A DNA stretch of 64,000 nucleotides from JB111 sp049856295 (lineage in GTDB: Bacteria; Actinomycetota; Actinomycetes; Actinomycetales; Actinomycetaceae), in the NCBI RefSeq assembly GCF_049856295.1, contig NZ_JBNDMZ010000002.1:298549-362548 (forward strand), in the 5' to 3' direction. The notes under the pieces are model-generated. The model was not told the origin of the DNA. It did no database searches and saw only the letters and a program-made list of their open reading frames with translations. Both the position numbers and the translations under genes were made by a program. Shown piece by piece: positions 1-8,085 of the stretch. Positions within the stretch are counted from its first letter, which is position 1. The number at the start of each line of letters is the position of its first letter.

Positions 1-352
1 GGTGGCGACGGCTGGCGGGCGGGGATGTCGTGCCACTCCCGCACGAGGCAGTTCCGCCGCTGCGGTGCCGAGGCGTGGGGAGGGGGATGTTGCGTGGGGC
101 GACCGACGGGACGAACGACCGTCCGACGCCCCTCCGGGCTGTCGCGCGAGGGGACCGTCTCGCTCGACAGAATGACATAATGTGCATTATCGGATCGTAA
201 GGAACGGGAGTTGCATCTGATGCGACTACTCCCGTGCGGCGACGTGCTGGGTGTCCGTGCAGGTCAACTCCATATTGCAGGCACCGGTCCTCGGAATGTG
301 GTGGGCCGGCCTTGCGGCGTTCGGGCTCGTGGGCGTAGGTTCCATGCATTAG
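1..352. other. Left flank without a recognisable gene; holds left end of the mobile element
   Basis: No coding region with supporting features was seen here. Short open frames across 211-600 are in the wrong frame relative to the integrase and have no family resemblance. The stretch contains a 14-bp inverted repeat, ataatg-tg-cattat, at 177-190, and the core-site pair at 204-235. These are the likely left end or regulatory region of the recombinase operon that starts at about 353. The sequence around 171-200 is more A/T-rich than its surroundings, as expected of a promoter, but I cannot assign -35 and -10 boxes. Confidence 0.5.
203..235. repeat. Left core site: inverted repeat and 14-bp direct-repeat copy
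   Basis: The sequence acgggagt (204-211) is mirrored by actcccgt (228-235) around a 16-bp spacer that itself reads tgcatctgatgcgact. The 14-mer aacgggagttgcat at 203-216 recurs exactly at 5800-5813. The bases after both copies stay similar (ctgatgcga versus ttaatgtga). Paired inverted arms around a short spacer are typical of tyrosine-recombinase crossover sites. Assignment as attL is inference. Confidence 0.5.
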
Positions 353-1510
353 ATGCAGGATTCCACGGGATCTGGGGGCGTCGTGAAGGGTGTTCCGGGC
401 TTCGTCCCACGGGTGCTCCGCGACGGCGAGGTAGCGCTGTTCCGCGCGGAGGACCGCGTGTTCGACGCGATGCTCGAGGGCTGGAAGGCGCAGATGCTGG
501 CCCGCGGGCTGGCCACGCAGACCATCGAGGGCCGCTGCCGCGTGCTGCGCCGGTTCCAGGAGTACTCCGGGATGTACCCGTGGACCTGGCAGCCCGTTGA
601 CCTGGACGACTACATGGCCGAGCGCCGCTCCGGCGAGAAGCCAATCAGCCTGACGACGCTACGGTCGGACAGCAACGCGATCGCGATGTTCTGCGCCTAC
701 ACGACGGCACCGACTTACGGCTGGCGCGAGTTCTGCGAGCAGACCTTCGGCGAGATACCCGCGCAGATCGCCTTCGACTGGAACACCCCCCGTCACACCG
801 CCGATGACGCAGTGCCCACGCAACGGCGCGCATTCAAGCAGGCGGAGCTCCAGATGCTCTTCGACCACATGGACGACCTCGTCGACCGCGAGCATGCCGT
901 CGGCAGCAAGCGTTGGCTGCCGGTGCTGCGCGACTCCGTCGCGTTCAAGGTCTGCTACGCCTACGGGCTTCGTCGCCGCGAGGTCACGATGCTCGACCTG
1001 CACGACTTCGGCCCGAACCCGCACGTGCCTGCCTACGGTGAGTACGGCGCGGTGATGATCCGGTGGGCCAAAGGGACCGCTGGATCTGGGCCTCGCCGCC
1101 GCACCGTCCTCACGGTTCCCGAGTTCGAGTGGGTCGTCGGCCTCCTGCGGTTCTGGGTCGACGACGGCGTCCGCGACCGGTTCCCCACCGCCGACCGTTC
1201 GGCCGCGCTGTGGCCCAGCGAACGAGCCGACCGGATCACGCTGGGCAGCCTTGGGGACTCCTTCGCCGCTGCGCGCGACGCGGTCGGCCTGCCCAAGGAG
1301 CTCGGCCTGCATTGCCTACGCCACTCCTACATCACCCACCTGATCGAGGCCGGCTACGACCCGGCGTTCGTGCAGACCCAGGCCGGCCACGCCTACGCCT
1401 CGGTCACCAGCATCTACACCTCCGTCGGTGACGACTTCAAGCAGAAGACGATCCAGAAGATGATCGCCCGCCGCATCGCACGCCCGAAGGAGGCCAACCC
1501 CGATGGCTGA
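353..1510 (+). CDS. Tyrosine recombinase / site-specific integrase
   Basis: A 385-residue phage-integrase-family recombinase that should cut and rejoin DNA through a 3'-phosphotyrosine link. The N-terminal part (about residues 25-110) is the SAM-like core-binding domain; the C-terminal part is the catalytic domain. The catalytic set is complete: Arg207 in the YGLRRRE box, His320 and Arg323 in HCLRHSY, His346 in AGHAY, and Tyr355 nine residues after His346. The start at 353 gives a normal length; a GTG at 383 is an alternative. The gene overlaps the following HTH gene by 8 bp, so the two are translationally coupled. It probably acts on the cgggagt/actcccg repeats at 203-235 and 5780-6699. Family assignment is firm; the target site is inferred. 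Confidence 0.93.
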   Translation: MQDSTGSGGVVKGVPGFVPRVLRDGEVALFRAEDRVFDAMLEGWKAQMLARGLATQTIEGRCRVLRRFQEYSGMYPWTWQPVDLDDYMAERRSGEKPISLTTLRSDSNAIAMFCAYTTAPTYGWREFCEQTFGEIPAQIAFDWNTPRHTADDAVPTQRRAFKQAELQMLFDHMDDLVDREHAVGSKRWLPVLRDSVAFKVCYAYGLRRREVTMLDLHDFGPNPHVPAYGEYGAVMIRWAKGTAGSGPRRRTVLTVPEFEWVVGLLRFWVDDGVRDRFPTADRSAALWPSERADRITLGSLGDSFAAARDAVGLPKELGLHCLRHSYITHLIEAGYDPAFVQTQAGHAYASVTSIYTSVGDDFKQKTIQKMIARRIARPKEANPDG

Positions 1511-1856
1511 GCAACGCCGCATCGGCTACAAGTGGAACCTGCGCACCGTCATGGCGCAGCGGAACCTGTGGAAGAGCACCGAGCTCATGCCGCTGCTGAA
1601 GTCGCGGGGCATCAACCTCTCCGAGAGCCAGGTCTACCGACTCGTCACCGGCACACCCGAGCGCATCCCGGCACGCACGTTCGCCGCTCTGTGCGACATC
1701 CTCGACTGCGAGCCCAACGACCTGTTCGAGCCCTACGTCGAGATGCGCGCAGCGAGCACAGCGGACGCGCCCAAGCGGCCCGAGGACCTCGGCCTGAGAC
1801 CAGGGGACCCGATCGCGCGGCGCGTGCGGATCATCAGGGACGACGAGAATGGCTAG
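1503..1856 (+). CDS. Small XRE/Cro-type helix-turn-helix protein
   Basis: A 117-residue protein with one HTH domain over about residues 10-75. The segment NLSESQVYRLVTG looks like the recognition region, and the box FAALCDILDCEPNDLFEPY is the hallmark of the lambda-repressor-like/XRE class that ends with the C-x-x-x-D-L-F motif. The tail is charged and proline-rich with no second domain. It overlaps both neighbours (8 bp with the integrase, 8 bp with the next gene), so it belongs to the recombinase operon. It may repress the operon, or act as a directionality or accessory factor, much as the small third protein does in multi-recombinase transposons. That role is inference. Confidence 0.85.
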   Translation: MAEQRRIGYKWNLRTVMAQRNLWKSTELMPLLKSRGINLSESQVYRLVTGTPERIPARTFAALCDILDCEPNDLFEPYVEMRAASTADAPKRPEDLGLRPGDPIARRVRIIRDDENG

Positions 1857-3312
1857 GCCGCGACCGCCAAGCGATCCAACCCGATGGCCACTCCCCTGCG
1901 CCCGCTGCGGTGAGCACCACCAGATCGCGGCCCACTGGCCCGACGGCAGCGTGTGCCGCTACTGCTACCAACAGGCCAAGCGAACCCGTGGCACCTGCTC
2001 CTGCGGCCACGACGGCGTCCTGCCCGGCCGCATCGACGGCCAGCCAGCCTGCAGACGATGCACCGGCGTCACGCTCAACATCGACTGCACCACCTGCGGC
2101 GCCGAGGACGAGCTCTACCGCGGCACCCAGTGCTGGACGTGCGAACTCGCAGTGCTCGTCGATCAGCTGCTCATCAATCCCACCACGGGCGTGATGGCCG
2201 CCGAACTGGGCCCAGTAGCCCGAGCACTGAAATCGATGAAGAGATCCAACAGCGGAGTGACCTGGATCAGACAGCCCCACGTCACCACCTTCCTCAAAGA
2301 TCTCGCGGCGGCGCCGACGATCACCCACGACCAACTCGACGACCTGCCAGGATCGGACCGCACCCGCACCTACATCCGCGGCCTGCTGGTCGAGCACGAC
2401 GCCCTGCCCCGACGCGACGAGCTCGCCGTCCGCTACCATCACTGGTCCACCGGCGCCCTCGAGCGTCTCAGCAGCGACGAGCACCACGACATCGTGCGCC
2501 TCTATATCCGCTGGCACATCCAGCGACGCATGAACCAGATGGAGACGGTGCCGCGAGGCACGTTCCTGAGATCGAAGCAGACCGTCACCGTGACGATCGA
2601 CTTCCTCAACTGGCTCCACGACCACGGACTCACGCTCGACCAGCTACGGCAGGAACACCTCGACGCCTGGCTGTCCGACGGACCGAGCACCCGACGGTTC
2701 GTTGATCGCTTCATCCCTTGGGCCATCAAGAGCCGGCTCGTCGACTCCGACCTCACCCTCGCCCGCCATCGCCGCGGCACCAGCCCGAAGCTGTCCAAGC
2801 CCGAGCAGGATGCCGCCGTCGACCGCGTGGTCCACACCGACGAGCTCACAGTGCGTGACCGGGCCGCCGCGATCTTGGTCCTCGTCTTCGGACAGCACAT
2901 CGAAGACGTCGTCGAACTGACCTGGGACGACGTCGCCGTGACCAACGACCTCGTCACCATCACGCTCGGAACGACCGAGTTCGCCCTCCCCTCCCCCTTA
3001 GACCAGCCCATACGCCAGCTCGCCGCCGCGCCCGGCAACTACCTCACCGCCGCCCACCCCAACAGCACCTGGGTTTTCCGCGGCAACTCCCCCGGCCAGC
3101 ACATCCACGGATCGAGCCTGCGCAACAGGCTCAAGACAATCTTCAGCACCCGCGCGGCCCGGCTCGGCACCCTCCATGAGCTGACCAAACTCGCACCCGT
3201 CCCGATCATCGCCGACGCGCTCGGCTACCACCCGACCACCATCGAGCGCCACGCCATCGGCTCCGCCAGTGTGTATGCCCAGTACGTCGCTGCCAAGCGA
3301 GAGCACTCATGA
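1849..3312 (+). CDS. Zinc-ribbon protein with degenerate tyrosine-recombinase domain
   Basis: A 487-residue protein and the third member of the recombinase operon. Residues 1-105 hold a dense set of Cys pairs: CARC, CRYC, CSC, CRRC, CTTC and CWTC, forming several zinc ribbons. The middle (about 215-310) resembles a core-binding domain. The C-terminal part aligns by eye with an integrase catalytic domain, but key residues are lost: the first Arg box reads FGQHIEDVVEL, the H-x-L-R box reads LHELTK, and there is no Tyr nine residues after the His of LGYHPTT. It is therefore probably not a strand-transfer enzyme itself. It more likely binds DNA or the active recombinase, for example as a target-site selector. 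Confidence in the relationship is moderate; I know of no characterised homologue. Confidence 0.65.
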   Translation: MARPRPPSDPTRWPLPCARCGEHHQIAAHWPDGSVCRYCYQQAKRTRGTCSCGHDGVLPGRIDGQPACRRCTGVTLNIDCTTCGAEDELYRGTQCWTCELAVLVDQLLINPTTGVMAAELGPVARALKSMKRSNSGVTWIRQPHVTTFLKDLAAAPTITHDQLDDLPGSDRTRTYIRGLLVEHDALPRRDELAVRYHHWSTGALERLSSDEHHDIVRLYIRWHIQRRMNQMETVPRGTFLRSKQTVTVTIDFLNWLHDHGLTLDQLRQEHLDAWLSDGPSTRRFVDRFIPWAIKSRLVDSDLTLARHRRGTSPKLSKPEQDAAVDRVVHTDELTVRDRAAAILVLVFGQHIEDVVELTWDDVAVTNDLVTITLGTTEFALPSPLDQPIRQLAAAPGNYLTAAHPNSTWVFRGNSPGQHIHGSSLRNRLKTIFSTRAARLGTLHELTKLAPVPIIADALGYHPTTIERHAIGSASVYAQYVAAKREHS

Positions 3313-3366
3313 GGATTCGAGCGAGCCAGGAGATGAAGTGTCAGCTATGGCGTCTATCGTCGGACC

Positions 3367-5655
3367 ATGCTTCGTCGACTAGACCTGAACAAGCCTTGGC
3401 GGTCGTTGGAGCCTGGATTCTGGCCCGATGAGCTTCCCGCGGGCCGCCGAACGATCGTGTACGGCCACAACGGCAGCGGCAAGTCGACATTCGCTGAGCT
3501 TCTCCTGAGTCTGGCCGACTCTGACGACGCTAAGGGCGTGGTCTGGGAGGACGACCAGAAGCGCCGCACCAGTATCAGCGCCGACGGTGTGAATTCGAAG
3601 GCGCCTATAGCCGTATTCACGCGGAAGTGGGTCGAGGCAAATCTGTCAGAGTTCCTCGATGGCGCTAGCGCTGCGGCAATCGTGACTCTGGGCAAGGAAG
3701 CGATCGACGCCAAGGAGGAGCAAAATCGGCTCGTTGAAGAGCTCGGCAATCTGCAGAATCAGGCGGAGCAAGCGGACGAGCAGCAGAAACTCGCTGACGA
3801 CAAGCTCAAAGCCTTAGCCCGTGACGTCCAGGACAGGATCGTGTCTGAACTCCAAGAGTTCGACTACAAGCACTTTACAAAGAGCCGCTACTCTGTAACC
3901 AAAGTCCAGGATGACTTGCGCAAGTACACGGGAGAAATCCCAGATAGTAACGCACACGCCGAGGCTCTGAAGCGGCTAGGCGAACAGGCCCAGTTACCGG
4001 CGCCAGCGATTGTAGCGGCACCCGCGGACGTCGCCGACCAGCTGGTGGCTCTGAACGAGCTGCTCTCCGAGACACCGACCCGAGTCGCGATCAGGGAACT
4101 AGAAAGCAACCCGGCAGCTCAGACTTGGGTCGAGGAGGGCCTTGCACTACACGAGGGCCTCGACCACTGCTTCTTCTGTGCCGGGGAGATCAGCAGAGAT
4201 CGACGTGACCAGCTGGCACTTCATTTCGATGAGAGCTGGCTCCAGATTCGAAGCCGGTCGAAGACCCTACTGGCGGCTGTCGCGATCGAGAATCAGGCGC
4301 TCATTGACTGGCAAACCACTCTGCCGGCCCCCACGAACTTGGCGAGCGAACTGCGGTCGGTCTATGAAGAAGCATTTGAGCGAATCAACGCCGCCGTCGA
4401 CGAGCGCATTAAGACGCTCAAGTCAATTGAAAGAACACTCAACGAAAAAATTGCCGACCCCAGCGCTACACCTGACGCCCCAGAGTGGTCGATGCTTAGC
4501 ACGACTCCATCCATCTCAGGGCTGGTGCAGGCGATCACACAGCACAACGAACAGGTCCGACGACACGAGCAAATCACCGCTGAGCGTACGCAGACGGTCC
4601 TCGACCACCTGGTCGGATCGCAGAGCGAGCCCTTCCGGGGCCTCGAGCAACAGGCGAAGGACCTGGCAACCGCCAGCAGCCGTGCCAAGGCCGCCGTGAA
4701 GCTTGCGGAACACCAGCTCGCCGATGTGCGTCGGAAGCAGTTCACCAACAATGAGAAGGCCGACGCTCTCACCCGTGATCTTGCCCGCGTCTACGGCAAG
4801 GGCCACCTCAGAGTCGCAGTCACGTCAGACGGCAAGTCATACGCCTGTCGTCGTGGCGACGAACCTGGTAAGCACCTCAGTCACGGCGAGAGGACGACCT
4901 TGTCGTTGCTGTACTTCCTGCACAAGCTCGAGGATGAGCAGGTCGCCAACAGTGACAGGTCGCAGAGAATTGTGGTGATTGATGATCCGTCCAGCTCGCT
5001 CGACAGGGAGGCCCTCTTCGCGACCCACCAACTGCTCTTCGACACGCTCGATAACTTCGGTCAGTACGTCATACTTACCCACGACTTCAATCTCTTGCAA
5101 CTGTTCATTAAATCTCACAAGACCGCTTGGTTTAAATCGCGTAGCCGTGTTAATGCTGCCGATGCCGACGAGATCCGATTCCCCAAGGTGTCTTTCCTTG
5201 AGATGTACGCAGCATCGGTAACCGGCGCGCGTCAATCCCGTGTCGGTAGTCTCCCTTACGCTCTGCTTAAGAACACGTCAGAGTACGCCTATCTATTCTC
5301 AACGCTCATGGCCGGGATCGCGGACTCTGCGAATCATGAACGACTCTTCCTTCTTCCGAATGCTGCTCGTCGATTGCTTGAGATCTTCGCGAGTTACAAG
5401 GCGCCCCACAGAACCAACTTCCTTCAACAACTCGAAGTCCTGGTAGAGTCTCAGGAAGATGAGCCCTATCGCGATGTTTATCATTTCTGCAATCGCTTCT
5501 CGCACGGCGAGGGAAGCGAGAGCATCGACGTACTCGACGCTCGCGCCGTTCATGGACAGATACGTAGGTGCCTTGAGTTCCTGCGCGCCGTCGACAGCGA
5601 GCACTTCGATCGGATGTGTACAGCAACGGGCGTTGCCCCTGAGTCGCTCCCCTGA
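3367..5655 (+). CDS. RloC/PrrC-like AAA ATPase, probable anticodon nuclease
   Basis: A 762-residue SMC-like ATPase of the AAA_13 type. Walker A is GHNGSGKST near residue 36. Helical, coiled-coil-prone stretches surround a CxxC zinc hook, Cys268-Phe-Phe-Cys271. An ABC-type signature LSHGERTTLSLL and Walker B RIVVIDDPSSSLD follow near 500-545. The C-terminal part contains Arg668-x3-Glu672 and His713 in FSHGE, fitting the R-x3-E...H triad known for PrrC and RloC nucleases. Those proteins cleave a tRNA anticodon loop during phage infection or DNA damage; RloC differs from PrrC by having a zinc hook, as here. The gene starts 54 bp after the recombinase operon. Its codons are less G/C-rich than those of the host genes, which suggests recent transfer. 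Family is well supported; the nuclease activity is inferred from the triad. Confidence 0.72.
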   Translation: MLRRLDLNKPWRSLEPGFWPDELPAGRRTIVYGHNGSGKSTFAELLLSLADSDDAKGVVWEDDQKRRTSISADGVNSKAPIAVFTRKWVEANLSEFLDGASAAAIVTLGKEAIDAKEEQNRLVEELGNLQNQAEQADEQQKLADDKLKALARDVQDRIVSELQEFDYKHFTKSRYSVTKVQDDLRKYTGEIPDSNAHAEALKRLGEQAQLPAPAIVAAPADVADQLVALNELLSETPTRVAIRELESNPAAQTWVEEGLALHEGLDHCFFCAGEISRDRRDQLALHFDESWLQIRSRSKTLLAAVAIENQALIDWQTTLPAPTNLASELRSVYEEAFERINAAVDERIKTLKSIERTLNEKIADPSATPDAPEWSMLSTTPSISGLVQAITQHNEQVRRHEQITAERTQTVLDHLVGSQSEPFRGLEQQAKDLATASSRAKAAVKLAEHQLADVRRKQFTNNEKADALTRDLARVYGKGHLRVAVTSDGKSYACRRGDEPGKHLSHGERTTLSLLYFLHKLEDEQVANSDRSQRIVVIDDPSSSLDREALFATHQLLFDTLDNFGQYVILTHDFNLLQLFIKSHKTAWFKSRSRVNAADADEIRFPKVSFLEMYAASVTGARQSRVGSLPYALLKNTSEYAYLFSTLMAGIADSANHERLFLLPNAARRLLEIFASYKAPHRTNFLQQLEVLVESQEDEPYRDVYHFCNRFSHGEGSESIDVLDARAVHGQIRRCLEFLRAVDSEHFDRMCTATGVAPESLP

Positions 5656-5777
5656 GGTTCCGACCAGGGCAACCAACCCACGGACAAGATGGCGATACGT
5701 AAGCCGCCCAGAGTTCAAGTACCTCGCTTACCTCGCTGGAGCCTTCCGCTGTTGATCCGCTCCGGAGGACCTGCTCG

Positions 5778-5813
5778 CGAACTCCCGCTCCTACCAGTTA
5801 ACGGGAGTTGCAT
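5778..5813. repeat. Middle core site between the two cargo genes
   Basis: aactcccg (5780-5787) and cgggagtt (5802-5809) form an 8-bp inverted repeat with a 14-bp spacer. The right part (5800-5813) is the exact 14-mer of the left end. The left part (5778-5799) is a 22-mer that recurs with one mismatch at 6678-6699. It may be the true right end of the first element, or a junction between two inserted modules. Confidence 0.5.
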
Positions 5814-5931
5814 TTAATGTGAGTACTTGATGACCTTCCAGCGGGAGCTCAGCGCAAACTTGCCACGGCGAAAACAGCATACCGTTGCAATCTCGGCGAA
5901 TTATTGGGTGATCGATCGCTATCCTAGAGCG

Positions 5932-6606
5932 ATGGGTGAGCATACAGAGGACGAGCTGGACCAGCTCGAGGCCGAGGAGCCGGAGCTGCCTGAGTGGAGG
6001 CAGCTTGAGCTCGCGGCCTCGGCCTCCTTGAACGTCGCCTTGACGATACTGACTCGCCCGCACGTCAGCGAAGCAGTCCTGCGCCGTCTGGCTGAGGCGC
6101 GGCCTGACTTCGGCCCGTCGATCGCAACCAAGCGGAACGCACCCGTCGAACTCATCGAGGCCCTGCCGGTCAACACGCTCTACGCAGGCACGCTCGAGCC
6201 CTACATGTGGCGCATCGGCGCCGACATCGACCTGTGGCGCACGGTTCGCAGGGTGCAGGACACCAGCCCCATGCTGGGAGGGCCACCCATCGGCGAGTTC
6301 ACACGCGCCTACCGCATCGCCCACGAGCACGACGCCGACGCGCACCGCCAGGCCACCGCACGCTGGCGTGCCTTGCGCCAGGAAGACCGCGACCGGCAGC
6401 AGCTGGTCGACGAGGTACGCGATCCAACGACGACCCTCGGACGCCTGGTCGAGATCGCCCGCGACCAGTCCGTCTTCGTCGCGAGCGCGGTGCTCCAGCT
6501 CGAGCCGCCACCGCCCGAGGTGATCAGCGCACTTATCGAGACCCATCCCGACCTCGCCGAGGAGATGGATCGGTTCACGAATCGCAGCGCCGAACCGCCG
6601 GACTAA
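5932..6606 (+). CDS. Hypothetical protein with LRV/HEAT-like helical repeats
   Basis: A 224-residue protein with no enzyme motif. After an acidic N-terminus (EDELDQLEAEEPELPEW), it has at least two short helix pairs of the form DP-T-T-x-x-L-x-x-L, for example RDPTTTLGRLVEIARDQS and RPHVSEAVLRRLAEARP. They resemble variant leucine-rich (LRV) or HEAT-like repeats that bind proteins. I chose the ATG at 5932. A -10-like tatcct lies six bases before it, which would give a leaderless mRNA, common in actinobacteria. An earlier start at 5827 or 5830 has no ribosome site and would add 34-35 residues unlike the rest. The gene is bracketed by the two 22-bp repeat copies at 5778 and 6678. Function unknown; it may be a second cargo gene. 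Confidence 0.6.
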   Translation: MGEHTEDELDQLEAEEPELPEWRQLELAASASLNVALTILTRPHVSEAVLRRLAEARPDFGPSIATKRNAPVELIEALPVNTLYAGTLEPYMWRIGADIDLWRTVRRVQDTSPMLGGPPIGEFTRAYRIAHEHDADAHRQATARWRALRQEDRDRQQLVDEVRDPTTTLGRLVEIARDQSVFVASAVLQLEPPPPEVISALIETHPDLAEEMDRFTNRSAEPPD

Positions 6607-6663
6607 TCACAATCTTGCATGCGACCACGTCCGCTCGCGCGATGATGTCGGCCCCGCTGACTG

Positions 6664-6699
6664 CTACTCCCGGCTCTCGAACTCCCGCTGCTACCAGTT
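6664..6699. repeat. Right core site downstream of the helical-repeat gene
   Basis: Contains actcccg twice in the same orientation (6666-6672 and 6681-6687). The 22-mer at 6678-6699 differs from that at 5778-5799 at a single base (g for c). The 9-mer ctactcccg at 6664-6672 also matches the left end at 226-234. It probably marks the outer right end of the mobile region, immediately before the host VOC gene. Confidence 0.45.
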
Positions 6700-6722
6700 G
6701 GGGCTGTGTGGCGAGCGTAGCC

Positions 6723-7970
6723 TCACGGGGCGTTTGTCGGGTCTGTCGGATCTGACGTGGCGGACGGTCCTGACGGAACGTCTGTGGTCGACGGACGTCG
6801 GTCCACGACGACGACCAGCTCGTTGCCCTCGGGGTCGGCGACGTGCCATCCGCTGTCGGTAGCCTCCAGCAGCGTCCCGCCGGCCGCGAGCATCCGGTCG
6901 AGTCGCGACCGCGCGGCGCCGGCCGACATGGCGAGCTCGACGTGGATGCGGTTGCGCTGGTCCCGGCGCCGCGTCTCCGAGACATCGATCTGCTGGAAGG
7001 CCAGCACGGGACCGAGACGGCGCGGATCGACGATGTCATCGATCCCGTCGCGCGGGTCGGGTTCGTAGCCGAGGGCGACGAGCCAGAACTGCTTGACGGT
7101 CGCGATGTCGGCGGCGTCGAGGAAGAGCTGCGTACAGCGCGGAAGCCGTGGGTCTGCGCGTGCTCCACAGCGTCGTGCGACGGTCTGGATCCGTTCGGCG
7201 ACGAGGGTGAAGTCGAGGTCGAGGCCGTGCGCGTCCGGCTCCCACCGGTCCTTGCCGCTGTCGAGGACGACCAGGCCCTGACGTAGGTCGATGAGCAGCG
7301 GGAAGCCGGCGTCGTGGGCGATCTGGGCCGCAGCGACGGCGAGCTCGCGCTGCTGCCCGGACGACGTGCTGCGGTAGCACGCCATCGCGCCGAACACCTG
7401 GTGCCAGTCGGACGCCTGAGGGCTGTCGGTCAGCGGTGATCCGGGCACGAGGTCGACCTCGTTGCCGTCCCGGTCCGCGTGCCGGACGCCGAACGGGCCC
7501 GTCGGCTCGCCGAGCGCCGCGCGATCGACCTCGAGGGCCGGTCGGACGACGTCGACGTGGACGCGGTTCCGCAGCGGACGGTCGTCGGTCGACCGCCGGA
7601 TGCGAATGGTCGGGTCGCGTCGCAACGGGTCCAGCAGCACCTCTCCCCCGCCCTGCGCGTAGCCGAGCGCCCGCTGCCAGAACGCTGTCAGGTCTGACGG
7701 TCGGTGCGACGCAAGCACGACAGACATCGGCGCCAGGACGTCCGGGCGCGCGGCAAGCCCGGCGTCCCGTGCGGCCGCCGAGACCGTCGACGCCCGGGAG
7801 ATATCGGGGAGCCGGACGCGCAGTCCGGTCGGCCGGATGTCGACGGCGATCGTCGATGAGATCTCGAGGAGACGGGCGGCGAACGCGGCGCCCTCGACCA
7901 GCGACGGCGCGTCGAACCACGTGGCCGGCTCGTCGTCGAGAAGGCACCAGTCCATGTCCTGAGATGACAT
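6723..7970 (-). CDS. VOC (glyoxalase-like) superfamily protein with two VOC-like parts
   Basis: A 415-residue protein built from vicinal-oxygen-chelate-like modules. One is at about residues 80-190 (PMSVVLASHRPSDLTAFWQR through DRDGNEVDLVPG). Another is at about 290-400 (TQLFLDAADIATVKQFWLVA through VADPEGNELVVVVD). Both end with the D-x-x-G-N-E-x-x-x-V signature of actinobacterial glyoxalase_6-type domains. The segment in between (LDLDFTLVAERIQTVARRCG) resembles a pterin carbinolamine dehydratase-like fold often found next to such domains. The first about 75 residues are also similar to that segment. Substrate unknown; these proteins may be dioxygenase-, hydrolase- or antibiotic-binding-like. 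It runs opposite to the mobile element and has host-like composition. Confidence 0.78.
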   Translation of the reverse strand: MSSQDMDWCLLDDEPATWFDAPSLVEGAAFAARLLEISSTIAVDIRPTGLRVRLPDISRASTVSAAARDAGLAARPDVLAPMSVVLASHRPSDLTAFWQRALGYAQGGGEVLLDPLRRDPTIRIRRSTDDRPLRNRVHVDVVRPALEVDRAALGEPTGPFGVRHADRDGNEVDLVPGSPLTDSPQASDWHQVFGAMACYRSTSSGQQRELAVAAAQIAHDAGFPLLIDLRQGLVVLDSGKDRWEPDAHGLDLDFTLVAERIQTVARRCGARADPRLPRCTQLFLDAADIATVKQFWLVALGYEPDPRDGIDDIVDPRRLGPVLAFQQIDVSETRRRDQRNRIHVELAMSAGAARSRLDRMLAAGGTLLEATDSGWHVADPEGNELVVVVDRRPSTTDVPSGPSATSDPTDPTNAP

Positions 7971-8008
7971 GCGAGCGACCGTAGCGGATGCTCCTGCCCG
8001 GACATGAC

Positions 8009-8045
8009 GAGCGCTCCCCCACCCGGGAGGGGTGAAGGAGCGCTC
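8009..8045 (-). terminator. Hairpin terminator after the dual TIM-barrel gene
   Basis: gagcgctcc (8009-8017) pairs with ggagcgctc (8037-8045), and an inner caccc/gggtg pair extends the stem. No T-run follows, as is common in high-GC hosts. A close copy sits at 11856-11892 after the paralogous dehydrogenase gene. Confidence 0.7.
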
Positions 8046-8085
8046 GGCGTGGTCCGGAGCGAGCTCCGGTCACTGGTGGGGCGGA

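Larger units (their letters stand above)
203..6699 (+). mobile_element. Putative tyrosine-recombinase mobile element with defence-type cargo
   Basis: Seen: three overlapping or adjacent genes (tyrosine recombinase, HTH, degenerate recombinase), followed by an RloC-like nuclease gene and a helical-repeat protein. Copies of the 7-mer cgggagt or its complement actcccg occur at 205-211, 228-234, 5781-5787, 5802-5808, 6666-6672 and 6681-6687. The 14-mer aacgggagttgcat is a direct repeat at 203-216 and 5800-5813. The cargo, most clearly at 3.3-5.8 kb, is visibly poorer in G+C than the rest of the window. Inference: these repeats are recombinase core sites. The right border could be the site near 5800 or the one near 6699, so the exact ends are uncertain. 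The gene layout recalls Tn554-type elements (two recombinases plus a small protein), but I cannot prove that kinship. Confidence 0.55.

Noticed and set aside
211..600. Possible gene at the left end, 129 codons
   Set aside because: It overlaps the integrase in another frame, is Arg/Gly/Pro-rich, and crosses the probable core site.
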